Shown here: positions 53,791 to 61,924 of the stretch, piece after piece | Layout of the letters: each line of letters begins with the position of its first letter | Position numbering within the stretch: position 1 is the first letter of the stretch | DNA from: Micavibrio sp. | GTDB taxonomy: Bacteria; Pseudomonadota; Alphaproteobacteria; Micavibrionales; Micavibrionaceae | DNA: 64,000 bases | Assembly: GCA_030824965.1 (NCBI GenBank) | Contig: JAPJQV010000005.1 | Span: 160,182-224,181, forward strand | Direction of reading: 5' to 3' | The notes under the pieces: generated by a model | Databases searched by the model: none | What the model was told of the DNA's origin: nothing | Seen by the model: only the letters and a program-made list of their open reading frames with translations | Made by a program: the position numbers and the translations under genes

Positions 53791-54721
53791 TAACCAGATT
53801 TTCTCGTGCGACTTCGACAACTTCAAGTGTTATTTCTGACAATTTGTTTATCTCTAGAACTCTTTCAATCTGGCTCAATAGCCTTTCTAGCAATCTAAAA
53901 TTGCCCCGCGTCATCCGAATAATAGCCGTCATGGCTTCGTCGCTAATCGGGCTTTTTTGGGTATTTAAATAAGAAGAACGCAGTTTCGTCCATACTTTCC
54001 TGACCTGATCTGCGCTTAATGGACTAAATTTATGCACAAAACCGACCCTGGAACTGAGTTGTGCATATCGTGCCAGTCTTTTTTCAAGGCCCGGCATCCC
54101 TATCAGAACAATCCCTATCCCGCCCAGATCATAAATATAACGGACTTGATCGAGACATGCCGGGCTTAATCTTTCCGTTTCATCAATGATAATAAGTTTT
54201 GTGGGATCCTTGATGCTTTTACGCAAGGTCGTACTTTGGGTTTGAATATCATAGACGGTAGGTGGCGTTTCATATTCTTCGCAGCTAGTAATCTTATTAA
54301 TTTGTGATTTTTCAAACTGCTTACGCTCCCTTTCTCTTTTTATTTTAGCCTGAGCTAGCAGATATTCCTGCTCCTTGTTTAATCTGACCATTTCGGGGGA
54401 AGATATTCTGATACGTTCGCGTAAAGAGTCTATTTCCCTGGAAAGGGTTTTTGCATGAATAGTTACGGGAGCTGTATACAAGACCGTTGTACAGTGAACT
54501 GACCTTGAAGCCCTAAAATATTCATGGCACTGACTATCGGAAAGAGAAAATTTTGTCCGCGAAAATTTATCCCAGTTAGCATAGCGCCTTGCCGATAAGG
54601 TTTTTCCAACGCCAGGTGGGCCATAACATATTCCGATATATTTATAGCTGGCGCACGTATCGCAAAATTCTGAAAATAGCCTGTATTGATGGGTGTCAAT
54701 AAAAGAAGTGTCACTCGTCAT
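53777..54721 (-). CDS. tniB: TniB/TnsC/MuB-like AAA+ transposition ATPase
   Basis: A 314-residue ATPase with Walker A GPPGVGKT (34-41) and Walker B LIIIDETE (Asp180, Glu181), then IGIVLIGMPGLEKRLARYAQ sensor-type region typical of TniB and IstB-like proteins. A basic, charged insertion (about residues 95-145) lies between the motifs. These ATPases bind target DNA and stimulate the transposase. The gene overlaps the transposase stop by 11 nt. Confidence 0.88.
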   Translation of the reverse strand: MTSDTSFIDTHQYRLFSEFCDTCASYKYIGICYGPPGVGKTLSARRYANWDKFSRTKFSLSDSQCHEYFRASRSVHCTTVLYTAPVTIHAKTLSREIDSLRERIRISSPEMVRLNKEQEYLLAQAKIKRERERKQFEKSQINKITSCEEYETPPTVYDIQTQSTTLRKSIKDPTKLIIIDETERLSPACLDQVRYIYDLGGIGIVLIGMPGLEKRLARYAQLSSRVGFVHKFSPLSADQVRKVWTKLRSSYLNTQKSPISDEAMTAIIRMTRGNFRLLERLLSQIERVLEINKLSEITLEVVEVARENLVIGAA

Positions 54722-56174
54722 TGTGATACCGCTTTAACTTGCTTGGCTTCTTTAGTGCGGGGGCTGTTTTTTGTACCTCTAGCATTTCCTGATCTGTCAG
54801 GGTTCTGAAGTCCAAAAGATCATCCGTTGCCTTGGTTCTATCTTTTATCTTCAATTGATGCTCTCTAATTTGCCGTTTCCTGGCATTTTGAATTTCGCTC
54901 AAAGAAACGGTATCACCGGCTAAATCCGTGCAAACCGCGCAGCATATAAATTTGTCATGATCAAAAACGGAAATCTCGGCTACGTCTCGCGGGTCATAAC
55001 GAATAGAAACTTTGGCTCCAATATATCCGGCCAATGTTGGATGAATATATTTAAAACCGGAAAAGCTGATTCCATCTTTTTGAACGGTTCGATTATCAGG
55101 AACAGTCAATAATAATATATCCAGCTCGGAAAGATTTTCCGGCATACGTGGCAAAAACCCATCTGTCGACCACCGCTTATAAGGAGAAATCTTGGTCGTG
55201 CCGTGTGCTTTTTGATGGTAGTCGTTAACTATATAATCTTCTATTCTTGCGGCCAGTTGGGGAAGTGTAAGCACTTCCTTATCTTTTGTTTTCGTACCCG
55301 GTGGCTGATACCCGGGAAGTGTCGGTAGCAAAATTTGGGATAAAGACCTAAAAAAACGCTCAATTTTTCCACGACCTCGCGGCTGCCCTATCGCTGAAAA
55401 GATTAATCTGGTTTTTAAACTGATCGTTAATTGTTCAATATGACGTGACGTGAAATCGCTTCCGTGATCGGTATAAAAAATATTCGGTATGCCTGCTACA
55501 TCCCACCCTGCACGAGGTTTGTGCCATATTGCATGCCGAAAAGCTAAGGCCGTCTGGATCGCAGAGGGAGCAGAAAAGGAAACCGCATAACCTGCAATAG
55601 CTCTACTGTAGTCATCGAGAACAATGGTCAGCCATGGCTTTCTGAGCTTTTTGCCATCCTTAACCAGAACATCAAGAAATGTGTGGTCTGCCTGCCAGAT
55701 GGCATTGGGTCTTTCTGCCTCTGTCCTATGAACCAGATCATATTTATCCATATATGTGTTTATTCCGTTATGTGCCAATTCGAGTAAAGACGGATCAATT
55801 GCCTGGACAACCCTATAAATAGTTGAATAGCTTGGGATAGGTTCGTTATTCTTGGCAGCAACTGGTTTGATCGCTCTCTGAATTGATGCAACTGAGAGGC
55901 GCGGAGTTTTCAGAGCGAGTCCCTCTATGATTTTTAAGAGATGCCCCGAAACATTTATTCCGCTTTTTGATCTCGTTTTCCGGGATAAGCCCGTTATTCC
56001 AAATTGGCGGCAGTTCTTTACCCATCGCCAAGCTGTGGACTCCGCGATTCCATGATTTTTGGCAATTTCTGCGATTTGCACGCCCTCTTCTAAAAAAGGC
56101 CGTATAATTTGAAACTTTTTATATGCTAGATCCCATTTTTCGTGAGAAATTCCATCTGTAATATTCTTGCTCAA
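54711..56174 (-). CDS. tniA: TniA/TnsB/MuA-like DDE transposase
   Basis: A 487-residue transposase. HTH segments lie at about 28-60 (ESTAWRWVKNCRQFGITGLSRK); the integrase core has Asp163 in WQADHT, Asp236 in YTDHGSD and Glu272 in GRGKIERFF, a D-D-35-E layout; a Mu-C-like beta domain (about 365-420) and a basic tail follow. Start is TTG at 56174, 9 nt from an AAGGA site. It acts on the element ends 26067 and 56335. Confidence 0.9.
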   Translation of the reverse strand: MSKNITDGISHEKWDLAYKKFQIIRPFLEEGVQIAEIAKNHGIAESTAWRWVKNCRQFGITGLSRKTRSKSGINVSGHLLKIIEGLALKTPRLSVASIQRAIKPVAAKNNEPIPSYSTIYRVVQAIDPSLLELAHNGINTYMDKYDLVHRTEAERPNAIWQADHTFLDVLVKDGKKLRKPWLTIVLDDYSRAIAGYAVSFSAPSAIQTALAFRHAIWHKPRAGWDVAGIPNIFYTDHGSDFTSRHIEQLTISLKTRLIFSAIGQPRGRGKIERFFRSLSQILLPTLPGYQPPGTKTKDKEVLTLPQLAARIEDYIVNDYHQKAHGTTKISPYKRWSTDGFLPRMPENLSELDILLLTVPDNRTVQKDGISFSGFKYIHPTLAGYIGAKVSIRYDPRDVAEISVFDHDKFICCAVCTDLAGDTVSLSEIQNARKRQIREHQLKIKDRTKATDDLLDFRTLTDQEMLEVQKTAPALKKPSKLKRYHNDE

Positions 56175-56207
56175 ACATTAATTTCCTTATTAAATATAAT
56201 AAGGGTA

Positions 56208-56220
56208 ATTTAAAATGAAA
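56208..56220. repeat. Internal copy of terminal motif in the tniA promoter region
   Basis: The 13-mer ATTTAAAATGAAA at 56208-56220 is identical to that inside the outermost right-end motif at 56316-56328, 108 bp apart and in the same orientation. It lies 34 bp upstream of the tniA start near a TTGACA on the minus strand, so transposase binding here could repress its own synthesis. Confidence 0.45.
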
Positions 56221-56260
56221 TTATATGTCAAATTTACTGTGATCAGAGACGCTAATTAAT

Positions 56261-56335
56261 GACTCTCATATATCTTGAAAGAAAACCTCTCACTTATCCT
56301 GAAAAGAATCCTCCTATTTAAAATGAAAAGTTACA
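56261..56335 (-). repeat. Right transposon end: terminal CA plus three 24-bp-spaced motifs
   Basis: On the minus strand the end reads TGTAACTTTTC, with motif copies starting at 56328, 56304 and 56280, again exactly 24 bp apart, for example TTTCAGGATAAGTGAGAGG at 56304-56286. The terminal TG lies 7 nt before the first motif, as on the left. Outside it, the neighbouring terminator tract begins after three bases. Confidence 0.88.
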
Positions 56336-56338
56336 GCT

Positions 56339-56368
56339 AAAAAAGCCAAAGGGAGCCGAAGCTCCCTT
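56339..56368 (-). terminator. Rho-independent terminator of the pemK transcript
   Basis: On the minus strand AAGGGAGC, a TTCG loop and GCTCCCTT form a perfect 8-bp stem followed by TGGC and six T residues. It ends transcription coming from the PemK/MazF gene and shields the transposon end from read-through. A second small hairpin (TTCCC-GAAA-GGGAA) lies just upstream at 56378-56391. Confidence 0.92.
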
Positions 56369-56373
56369 GGTAG

Positions 56374-56436
56374 TTAGTTCCCTTTCGGGAAGCGGACATT
56401 CTTACGAACGCCGTACATACTACTAACATAGTCCAT
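56374..56436 (-). other. Possible 20-residue ORF or structured 3' RNA after pemK
   Basis: A short frame from ATG 56436 reads MDYVSSMYGVRKNVRFPKGN and stops just before the terminator. It overlaps a GAAA-capped hairpin. No good ribosome site precedes it. It may be a small peptide, the residue of a truncated gene, or simply part of a structured untranslated RNA. Confidence 0.25.
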
Positions 56437-56467
56437 TGCCCATTAAAAAGCAATAAAATTCTGAATT

Positions 56468-56878
56468 TCATTCAGTTTTAAACTTGGGCAACCAATCGAG
56501 AACAAGGGCCAAAATATCATTAAATTCCTTGTCAGCCATACGTTTAATGCCATTTTTGTCCGGTAGTAAGCGACTAACAGCTACTGTTGTTATTTTATCA
56601 CAAATAGCCCATGCAGCCCTACCGTCAATGGTCGTTTCCAAAGGAAAAGCCCATTTATTACCTGGTTGCACCTGCGTCGAGCAAGGAATAACGGTCACTG
56701 CGCCATGCAAGGTTGTTTTGTAGGAAAGAACAATAACTGGCCTTCTCTTCCAAAATTCAGGTAATTGTGCATCCTCCGGAAAGTCACACCAATATAACTG
56801 CCTGATTTTAGGGGCAGATTTAAGTCGCGGCTGAACTTTGGGAGGTGGTATTTGGTTCTGCATATTATCTTTCCACAT
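56468..56878 (-). CDS. PemK/MazF family toxin (no antitoxin found)
   Basis: A 136-residue protein with QLYWCDFPED, the RRPVIVLSY segment (substrate-loop strand), VTVIPCSTQ and WAICDKITTVAVSRL, all typical of PemK/MazF endoribonucleases. The ATG at 56863 has a better ribosome site (GGAAAG) than that at 56878. No antitoxin ORF could be found within the 200 bp upstream or in the 120 bp downstream. Solitary members of this group exist in chromosomes, so it may be functionally diverged. Confidence 0.85.
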   Translation of the reverse strand: MWKDNMQNQIPPPKVQPRLKSAPKIRQLYWCDFPEDAQLPEFWKRRPVIVLSYKTTLHGAVTVIPCSTQVQPGNKWAFPLETTIDGRAAWAICDKITTVAVSRLLPDKNGIKRMADKEFNDILALVLDWLPKFKTE

Positions 56879-57081
56879 CTATACCTACCCGCATGGAAAG
56901 GCAATAAGTGAACATCAAATATAAAAAACTTCATGTAGAGATATAGTCCACGCTGATCTGAAACAATTAAAGTTCCCCATGTTGGGTGTCGTGTGGATAC
57001 ATTATGAAGATTATAACTTTCTGACCCTACTTTCTAAAGCATTGATTACCATGCTGCCATGGATAGCCATCGAGAGTTGCT

Positions 57082-57318
57082 TTATAAAGTTCGTGCAAAA
57101 TAAAGTTCGTGCAAAATCATGGCTTGTAGCGCACCAAACACCAACTCCTTTCCTCTGAATATTACATCAAAGATGGAACTGCATGGTAGACTTTGAGGAT
57201 GCAGATCGATATTTTTCTTTTCTAGTAAGAATATAAGGTAACTCAGATTAATTTTCACATTAGCAATAGAATCACAAATATAATACCGATCATTATTTTT
57301 TGTGAGGAATTTGCACAA
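57082..57318 (-). CDS. Small hypothetical protein after cusA
   Basis: A 78-residue frame opens with TTG 57318, preceded by a good AAGGAG site 7 nt upstream and 21 nt after the cusA stop on the same strand. The product has no recognised domain. Its 3' end includes the tandem repeat at 57085-57116. The remaining stretch 56879-57081 shows no gene I can support. Confidence 0.42.
   Translation of the reverse strand: MCKFLTKNNDRYYICDSIANVKINLSYLIFLLEKKNIDLHPQSLPCSSIFDVIFRGKELVFGALQAMILHELYFARTL
57085..57116. repeat. 16-bp perfect tandem duplication
   Basis: The unit TAAAGTTCGTGCAAAA occurs twice head to tail at 57085-57100 and 57101-57116. It falls inside the 3' part of the small ORF ending at 57082, where it adds repeated residues and would shift frame because 16 is not a multiple of three. 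Slippage is the simplest origin. Confidence 0.85.
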
Positions 57319-57339
57319 TGGTTTTCTCCTTGTCTCAAT

Positions 57340-60300
57340 CTAATCTAATCTCTTTCTAAGATTTATGAATAAATTGGGCATATAAAGAGCATACAAAACA
57401 GGGATCAATATCAGCGTCAGGATTGTCGTACTGACCATCCCGCCGACCATCGGCAAGGCGATACGGCGCATAAGGTCCGACCCCGGCCCTTCGGTCAGGA
57501 AAATCGGAACGAGGCCGAGGATGATAACGGAAACGGTCATCAGTTTGGGCCGCACTCTCTGCACTGCGCCATGCTTGATGTTTTCGATCAGGGCTGCATG
57601 ATCGGTTGGAGGATGGTCGCGCATCTGATGATCGATATAAATCAGCATGACGATGGCAGTTTCTACGGCGATCCCTGCCAGCGCGATAAAACCAACAGCC
57701 ACCGCAACCGACATATTGTATCCCGCCAGCCACACACACCAGAACCCGCCGATGATCCCGAACGGCACGGCCAGGATGATCAGCAACGTCCTGTCCCACC
57801 GCCCGAAATGCAAATACAGCAAGGTTAAAATAATGAGTAGTGTCGCAGGGATCGCAATCGACAGCCGCGCCTTCGCTTCTTGCATCTGCTCGAACTGGCC
57901 GGAAAGTTTCAGGCTGTATCCGGACGGTAGTTTCATGGTTTTGAGCTTCGCCTGCAAATCCTCGACATAAGACCCCATGTCCCTGTCTTCGATATCGACG
58001 AACACCCATCCCTGCAGCCGCGCATCTTCGGACGTAATCATGGCCGGCCCTTCGGCCACGTGAATATCCGCAAGACTGGACAACGGTATAGAGGCACCGG
58101 ACGACGAGGGTACCAGAATGTTGTCCAGGTCGCTTAACTGCTCCCTGTCCGGCCTGTCATAGCGCAGCATGATCGGATAGCGTTCGCGCCCCTCGACGGC
58201 TTCGCTTAACTGCATGCCGCCGAGTGCCGTTTGTATGACCATCTGCACGGTAGCAAGCTCGATGCCGTAGCGGGAAATTCTGTCCCGATCTGGCGTGATC
58301 TCAATGTACTTTCCGCCCTGCACACGATCCGCCACAGCACTGCGCGTTCCTGGAACTTTCCGCGCCAGTTTCTCTACATCTTTGCCCAGACGGTCGATTT
58401 CAGTCAGGTCAGGACCGGAGATTTTAATCCCTACAGGCGTACGAATGCCTGTGGTCAGCATATCGATACGGATTTTAATCGGATTGCCCCAGACATTACG
58501 CAGCCCCGGAAGACGCGCCACCTTGTCCAGTTCGGCAATCAGTTTTTCCGGTGTCATTCCAGACCGCCACTGGCCGCGCGGTTTAAGTTCCACCCATGTC
58601 TCGATCATGTTGAGCGGCGCCGGATCGGTCGCTGAATTCGAGCGTCCCGCTTTTCCGAAGGCATGTTCGACTTCCGGAATGCTCATGATCTGGCGGTTTG
58701 TCACCTGCAAGATCTCGCGCATCTTGGCGGGCGTTGCCGAAGGAACGGTCATCGGCATATAAAGCAGGCTGCCTTCATACAGCGGCGGCATGAATTCCGA
58801 TCCCATGCGGCTGATGGGGATGGCCGTGCTGATCAGGGCAATCAAAGCCAGAGCAACGGTTCCTTTGGGAGAGTTCAGGGCCGCATTCAAAACAGGTTTA
58901 TAAAGCCCGATAAAGAAACGGTTGATGACATTCTCATCCTCACGCCTGATTTTTCCGCGCACGAACCAGAGCATCAGCACCGGCACCAGCGTCACGGACA
59001 GCAGGGCGGCTGCGGCCATCGCGTAGGTTTTGGTATAGGCCAGCGGCGCGAACAATTTGTGAGATTGTCCGGTGAGCGCGAAGACAGGTAAAAAAGACAC
59101 CGTGATAATCAGCAAGGAAAAGAACAACCCCGGCCCGACTTCTTTTGCTGCCGATAACAATGCTTCCTGCTTTTGCAGTTTTCCTGCATCAGGCGGAAGG
59201 CTGGGAATTTTTCGATGCGCGTTCTCCACCATGACAATAGAGGCATCCACCATCGCCCCGATGGCAAGGGCGATTCCGCCCAGAGACATAATATTTGCGG
59301 TAATCCCTTGCACCGACATAATGATGAACGCGCCCAGAATCCCCAAAGGCAATGTGATGATAGCAACAGCGGCACTGCGGATATGCAGCAGGAAGAGAAA
59401 GGTGATCAACGCCACCATCAAACTCTCTTCCAGCAGTTTGTTTGTGAGATAATCGACCGATCCTTCAATCAGCTTGCTGCGGTCATAAACCGTGACCAGC
59501 TCCACGCCCGCAGGAAGCCCCTGCCTTATAAAATCAAGGCGTTCTTTGACACTCTGGATCACGGTGTGTGCGTTTGCCCCGGGGCGCATGATCACGAACC
59601 CGCCGACAGCTTCACCTTCGCCGTTCAATTCGGTAATGCCGCGCCGTATCGCGGCGCCTTCTACAACGCGGGCAACATCGCCAATGGTCACGGGTGTTCC
59701 GTCTTCACTGACTTTTAAAACGACTTTTTCAAGATCAGCCGTGCTTTTGACATAGCCGAAGGAGCGGATCATATATTCCGTTTCCGCCATCTCCAGCGTG
59801 CGTCCGCCCGTTTCCTGATTGGCGCTACGGACCGCTTCCATCACGCGGGTCAGGGGAATATTATAGGCATGCAGATCGTGCGGCCTGACCAGAACCTGAT
59901 ATTCCTTCACGAAGCCGCCAACCGAGGCGATCTCCGCCACGCCCTTGACGGTCGCCAGTTCAAACCGCACGAACCAGTCCTGCAATGTTCGCAGTTCCTG
60001 CAAATCGTGTTTTCCGGTGCGATCCACCAAGGCGTATTGAAAAATCCAGCCCACGCCCGTGGCATCCGGCCCCAGTTGCGGGCGCACCTCTTCCGGCAAT
60101 TGCCCGGCCACTTGCGATAGCGCCTCCAGCACGCGGCTGCGCGCCCAGTACATATCCACGCCGTCTTCAAAGACAATGTAAACGAAACTGTCGCCGAACA
60201 TCGAAAAACCGCGCACGGCCTTTGTTCGAGGCAGGCTTAACATGCGGGTTGAGAGCGGAAACGTCACCTGGTCTTCGACAATCTGCGGAGCCTGCCCCGG

Positions 60301-60495
60301 CCAGTCGGTGCGAATGATGACTTGCGTATCGGTCAGGTCTGGAATCGCATCCAGCGGCATTTTCTGAACCGCGATAATGCCTGCGGCCAACAGCACGAGG
60401 GAACCCAGCATAACAAAAAATTTATTGGCCACAGACCAGTCGATGATTTTGGCGACAAAGGATATTGACGGATCGTGCGGCGTATCAGTTTGCAT
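57340..60495 (-). CDS. cusA: Heavy-metal RND efflux pump, CusA/CzcA type
   Basis: About 1051 residues from ATG 60495, which overlaps the cusB stop by 11 nt. Twelve membrane segments in RND order and two periplasmic loops are recognisable; the helix-4 proton relay is seen around GGIALAIGAMVDASIVMVEN (residue region about 395-415), typical of CusA-like pumps. MDITPDRD-type segments and the TEGPGSDLMRRIALPM stretch near the C-terminus also fit. Copper or silver is more likely than cobalt-zinc given the HMBD-type adaptor beside it. It exports metal from periplasm and cytoplasm through CusC, not seen here. Confidence 0.93.
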   Translation of the reverse strand: MQTDTPHDPSISFVAKIIDWSVANKFFVMLGSLVLLAAGIIAVQKMPLDAIPDLTDTQVIIRTDWPGQAPQIVEDQVTFPLSTRMLSLPRTKAVRGFSMFGDSFVYIVFEDGVDMYWARSRVLEALSQVAGQLPEEVRPQLGPDATGVGWIFQYALVDRTGKHDLQELRTLQDWFVRFELATVKGVAEIASVGGFVKEYQVLVRPHDLHAYNIPLTRVMEAVRSANQETGGRTLEMAETEYMIRSFGYVKSTADLEKVVLKVSEDGTPVTIGDVARVVEGAAIRRGITELNGEGEAVGGFVIMRPGANAHTVIQSVKERLDFIRQGLPAGVELVTVYDRSKLIEGSVDYLTNKLLEESLMVALITFLFLLHIRSAAVAIITLPLGILGAFIIMSVQGITANIMSLGGIALAIGAMVDASIVMVENAHRKIPSLPPDAGKLQKQEALLSAAKEVGPGLFFSLLIITVSFLPVFALTGQSHKLFAPLAYTKTYAMAAAALLSVTLVPVLMLWFVRGKIRREDENVINRFFIGLYKPVLNAALNSPKGTVALALIALISTAIPISRMGSEFMPPLYEGSLLYMPMTVPSATPAKMREILQVTNRQIMSIPEVEHAFGKAGRSNSATDPAPLNMIETWVELKPRGQWRSGMTPEKLIAELDKVARLPGLRNVWGNPIKIRIDMLTTGIRTPVGIKISGPDLTEIDRLGKDVEKLARKVPGTRSAVADRVQGGKYIEITPDRDRISRYGIELATVQMVIQTALGGMQLSEAVEGRERYPIMLRYDRPDREQLSDLDNILVPSSSGASIPLSSLADIHVAEGPAMITSEDARLQGWVFVDIEDRDMGSYVEDLQAKLKTMKLPSGYSLKLSGQFEQMQEAKARLSIAIPATLLIILTLLYLHFGRWDRTLLIILAVPFGIIGGFWCVWLAGYNMSVAVAVGFIALAGIAVETAIVMLIYIDHQMRDHPPTDHAALIENIKHGAVQRVRPKLMTVSVIILGLVPIFLTEGPGSDLMRRIALPMVGGMVSTTILTLILIPVLYALYMPNLFINLRKRLD

Positions 60496-61870
60496 GGTTA
60501 TCACCTGTATCTTCCATGCTCGACATGCCGCCGCGCAAAGAACTTTCCGCATCGATCATGAACTGGCCGGATGTGACGACCGTTTGACCTTCTTTCAAAC
60601 CGGATGCAATTTCCGTCAAGCCATGCGCTGTAATGCCTGTTTTTACTGCCACTGGCCGGAAATATCCATCACCCAGAGCCTCGATGATATGGCCGCCGTC
60701 CTTGCCATAGAGCACGGCCTCCGCCGGAACCGCAAGGCGGGGCTGGCTGCCCGCATCAAACATGACATTCACGATGCTGCCAGTTTTTAGGCTTCCATCT
60801 GGATTATCCAGAACCAGTCGCACCATGCCTTTACGGCTTTCCTTGTCTGTCATGGGATAGATGTAGTCTGTGACGGCATTGAGTGTCTCGCCTGTTTCAT
60901 CAACCGTCACCGTCGCGGGTGTGCCTGCGGATAGAAAGGGCAAATCCTTTACCGGCACCTGCGCCTCGACCCAGACTTGCGAAAAATCCTGCAGCGTCAA
61001 AACCGTATTCTCGCCATCCTCGGAATCAACGTAGGAGCCTTCGCGGACATCGAGGGCCGTCACCGTCCCGTCCACCGGGGCGTAAAACGGCGTTTCCCGT
61101 GGAAATCCACCTTTTGCTCTCAATTCAGCGATGGCTTTCTCATCCATGCCGTACAATCTAAGACGCTGATCCGGTGCGCCGATGATACTGGCCCCTCTGC
61201 GTCCCGCGAGGTAATCGACCTGCGCCGCGATCAGGTTGGGGCTATAAAAGGTGAACAGAAGATCGCCTTTTTTAACAACGTCTCCTACCGCGTTGGCTTG
61301 AAGGCGGGAAACCCAGCCTCCTGTCCGCATGGCTATAACATGCTCTCCCCTCGTGCTGGGAACGATGGCACCCAACGCACGGATATTTTTTCCAAAATCT
61401 TCCCGTTTTGCAGGTGCGGTTTTGATGCCAAGGGCCTGGCGGTATCGATTGTCGATCCGGACGGAATTTTCAGGGGATTTCTTTTCCCCGCCGTCATCGC
61501 TTTCATAGAAAGGCACCAGTTCCATGTCCATGTAGGGCGATTTGCCGGGCTTGTCGAATTTCTGCCCAGGCACCATCGGGTCGTACCAATAGAGGATTTT
61601 CCCCTTGCCCTCTTTTTCTTCCGGTTGTGCCGGAGAGTCCGGCTCGCCCGCGGGCACCAGATCCATGCCGCAGAGCGGGCATTTATCTCCCTTTTTCCCA
61701 TGAATATGAGGATGCATGGGACAGATATAAACCTGTTCGCCGGATGGCGCCTTGTCTGCCGCAGGCGCGACCTCCTTGCTTTGCATCGGCATGGACATTG
61801 AATCCTCGGCGGCCAGAACAATGGCAGGCGCGAAGGCACAGAACATAAAGATAAGAATAAAAATACGCAT
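60485..61870 (-). CDS. cusB: RND periplasmic adaptor with heavy-metal-binding domain, CusB type
   Basis: ATG 61870 with AAGGAG upstream gives about 461 residues and a signal peptide ending near IVLAAEDS. A heavy-metal-binding domain appears as YICPMHPHIHG and CPLCGMDL, then a second YDPMVPGQKFDKPGKS-type motif that matches the CusB methionine/metal region, then barrel-sandwich and beta-barrel domains (HVIAMRTGGWVSRL, FYSPNLIAAQVDYL). It hands Cu(I)/Ag(I) to CusA. The gene leads the pair, with the exported protein gene just upstream. Confidence 0.93.
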   Translation of the reverse strand: MRIFILIFMFCAFAPAIVLAAEDSMSMPMQSKEVAPAADKAPSGEQVYICPMHPHIHGKKGDKCPLCGMDLVPAGEPDSPAQPEEKEGKGKILYWYDPMVPGQKFDKPGKSPYMDMELVPFYESDDGGEKKSPENSVRIDNRYRQALGIKTAPAKREDFGKNIRALGAIVPSTRGEHVIAMRTGGWVSRLQANAVGDVVKKGDLLFTFYSPNLIAAQVDYLAGRRGASIIGAPDQRLRLYGMDEKAIAELRAKGGFPRETPFYAPVDGTVTALDVREGSYVDSEDGENTVLTLQDFSQVWVEAQVPVKDLPFLSAGTPATVTVDETGETLNAVTDYIYPMTDKESRKGMVRLVLDNPDGSLKTGSIVNVMFDAGSQPRLAVPAEAVLYGKDGGHIIEALGDGYFRPVAVKTGITAHGLTEIASGLKEGQTVVTSGQFMIDAESSLRGGMSSMEDTGDNHAN

Positions 61871-61924
61871 GATAAATCTCCTTTTTGAGAGTTTGACGAA
61901 AATCAAAAACCAAAAAAGGCAGAT

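Larger units (their letters stand above)
26067..56335. mobile_element. 30.3-kb Tn7/Tn5053/Mu-type transposon with PHA, efflux and defence cargo
   Basis: The element begins TGT at 26067 and ends ACA at 56335. Each end carries an imperfect inverted repeat of about 70 bp made of three ~19-bp motifs at exact 24-bp spacing, the arrangement expected for transposase-binding sites of TnsB/TniA/MuA-type enzymes. A DDE transposase (TniA-like) and an AAA+ ATPase (TniB-like) lie at the right end, facing inward. No TniQ, TnsA or resolvase is recognised. The flanking 5-bp sequences are GTTCC on the left and GCTAA on the right, so no target duplication is visible. The cargo holds 27 or more genes. The left end lies 79 bp after queA, the right end abuts a terminator. 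Confidence 0.85.

Noticed and set aside
26067..56335. CRISPR-associated transposon
   Set aside because: The transposase and ATPase could suggest a Tn7-like CAST, but no cas gene, TniQ or repeat-spacer array was seen anywhere in the window.
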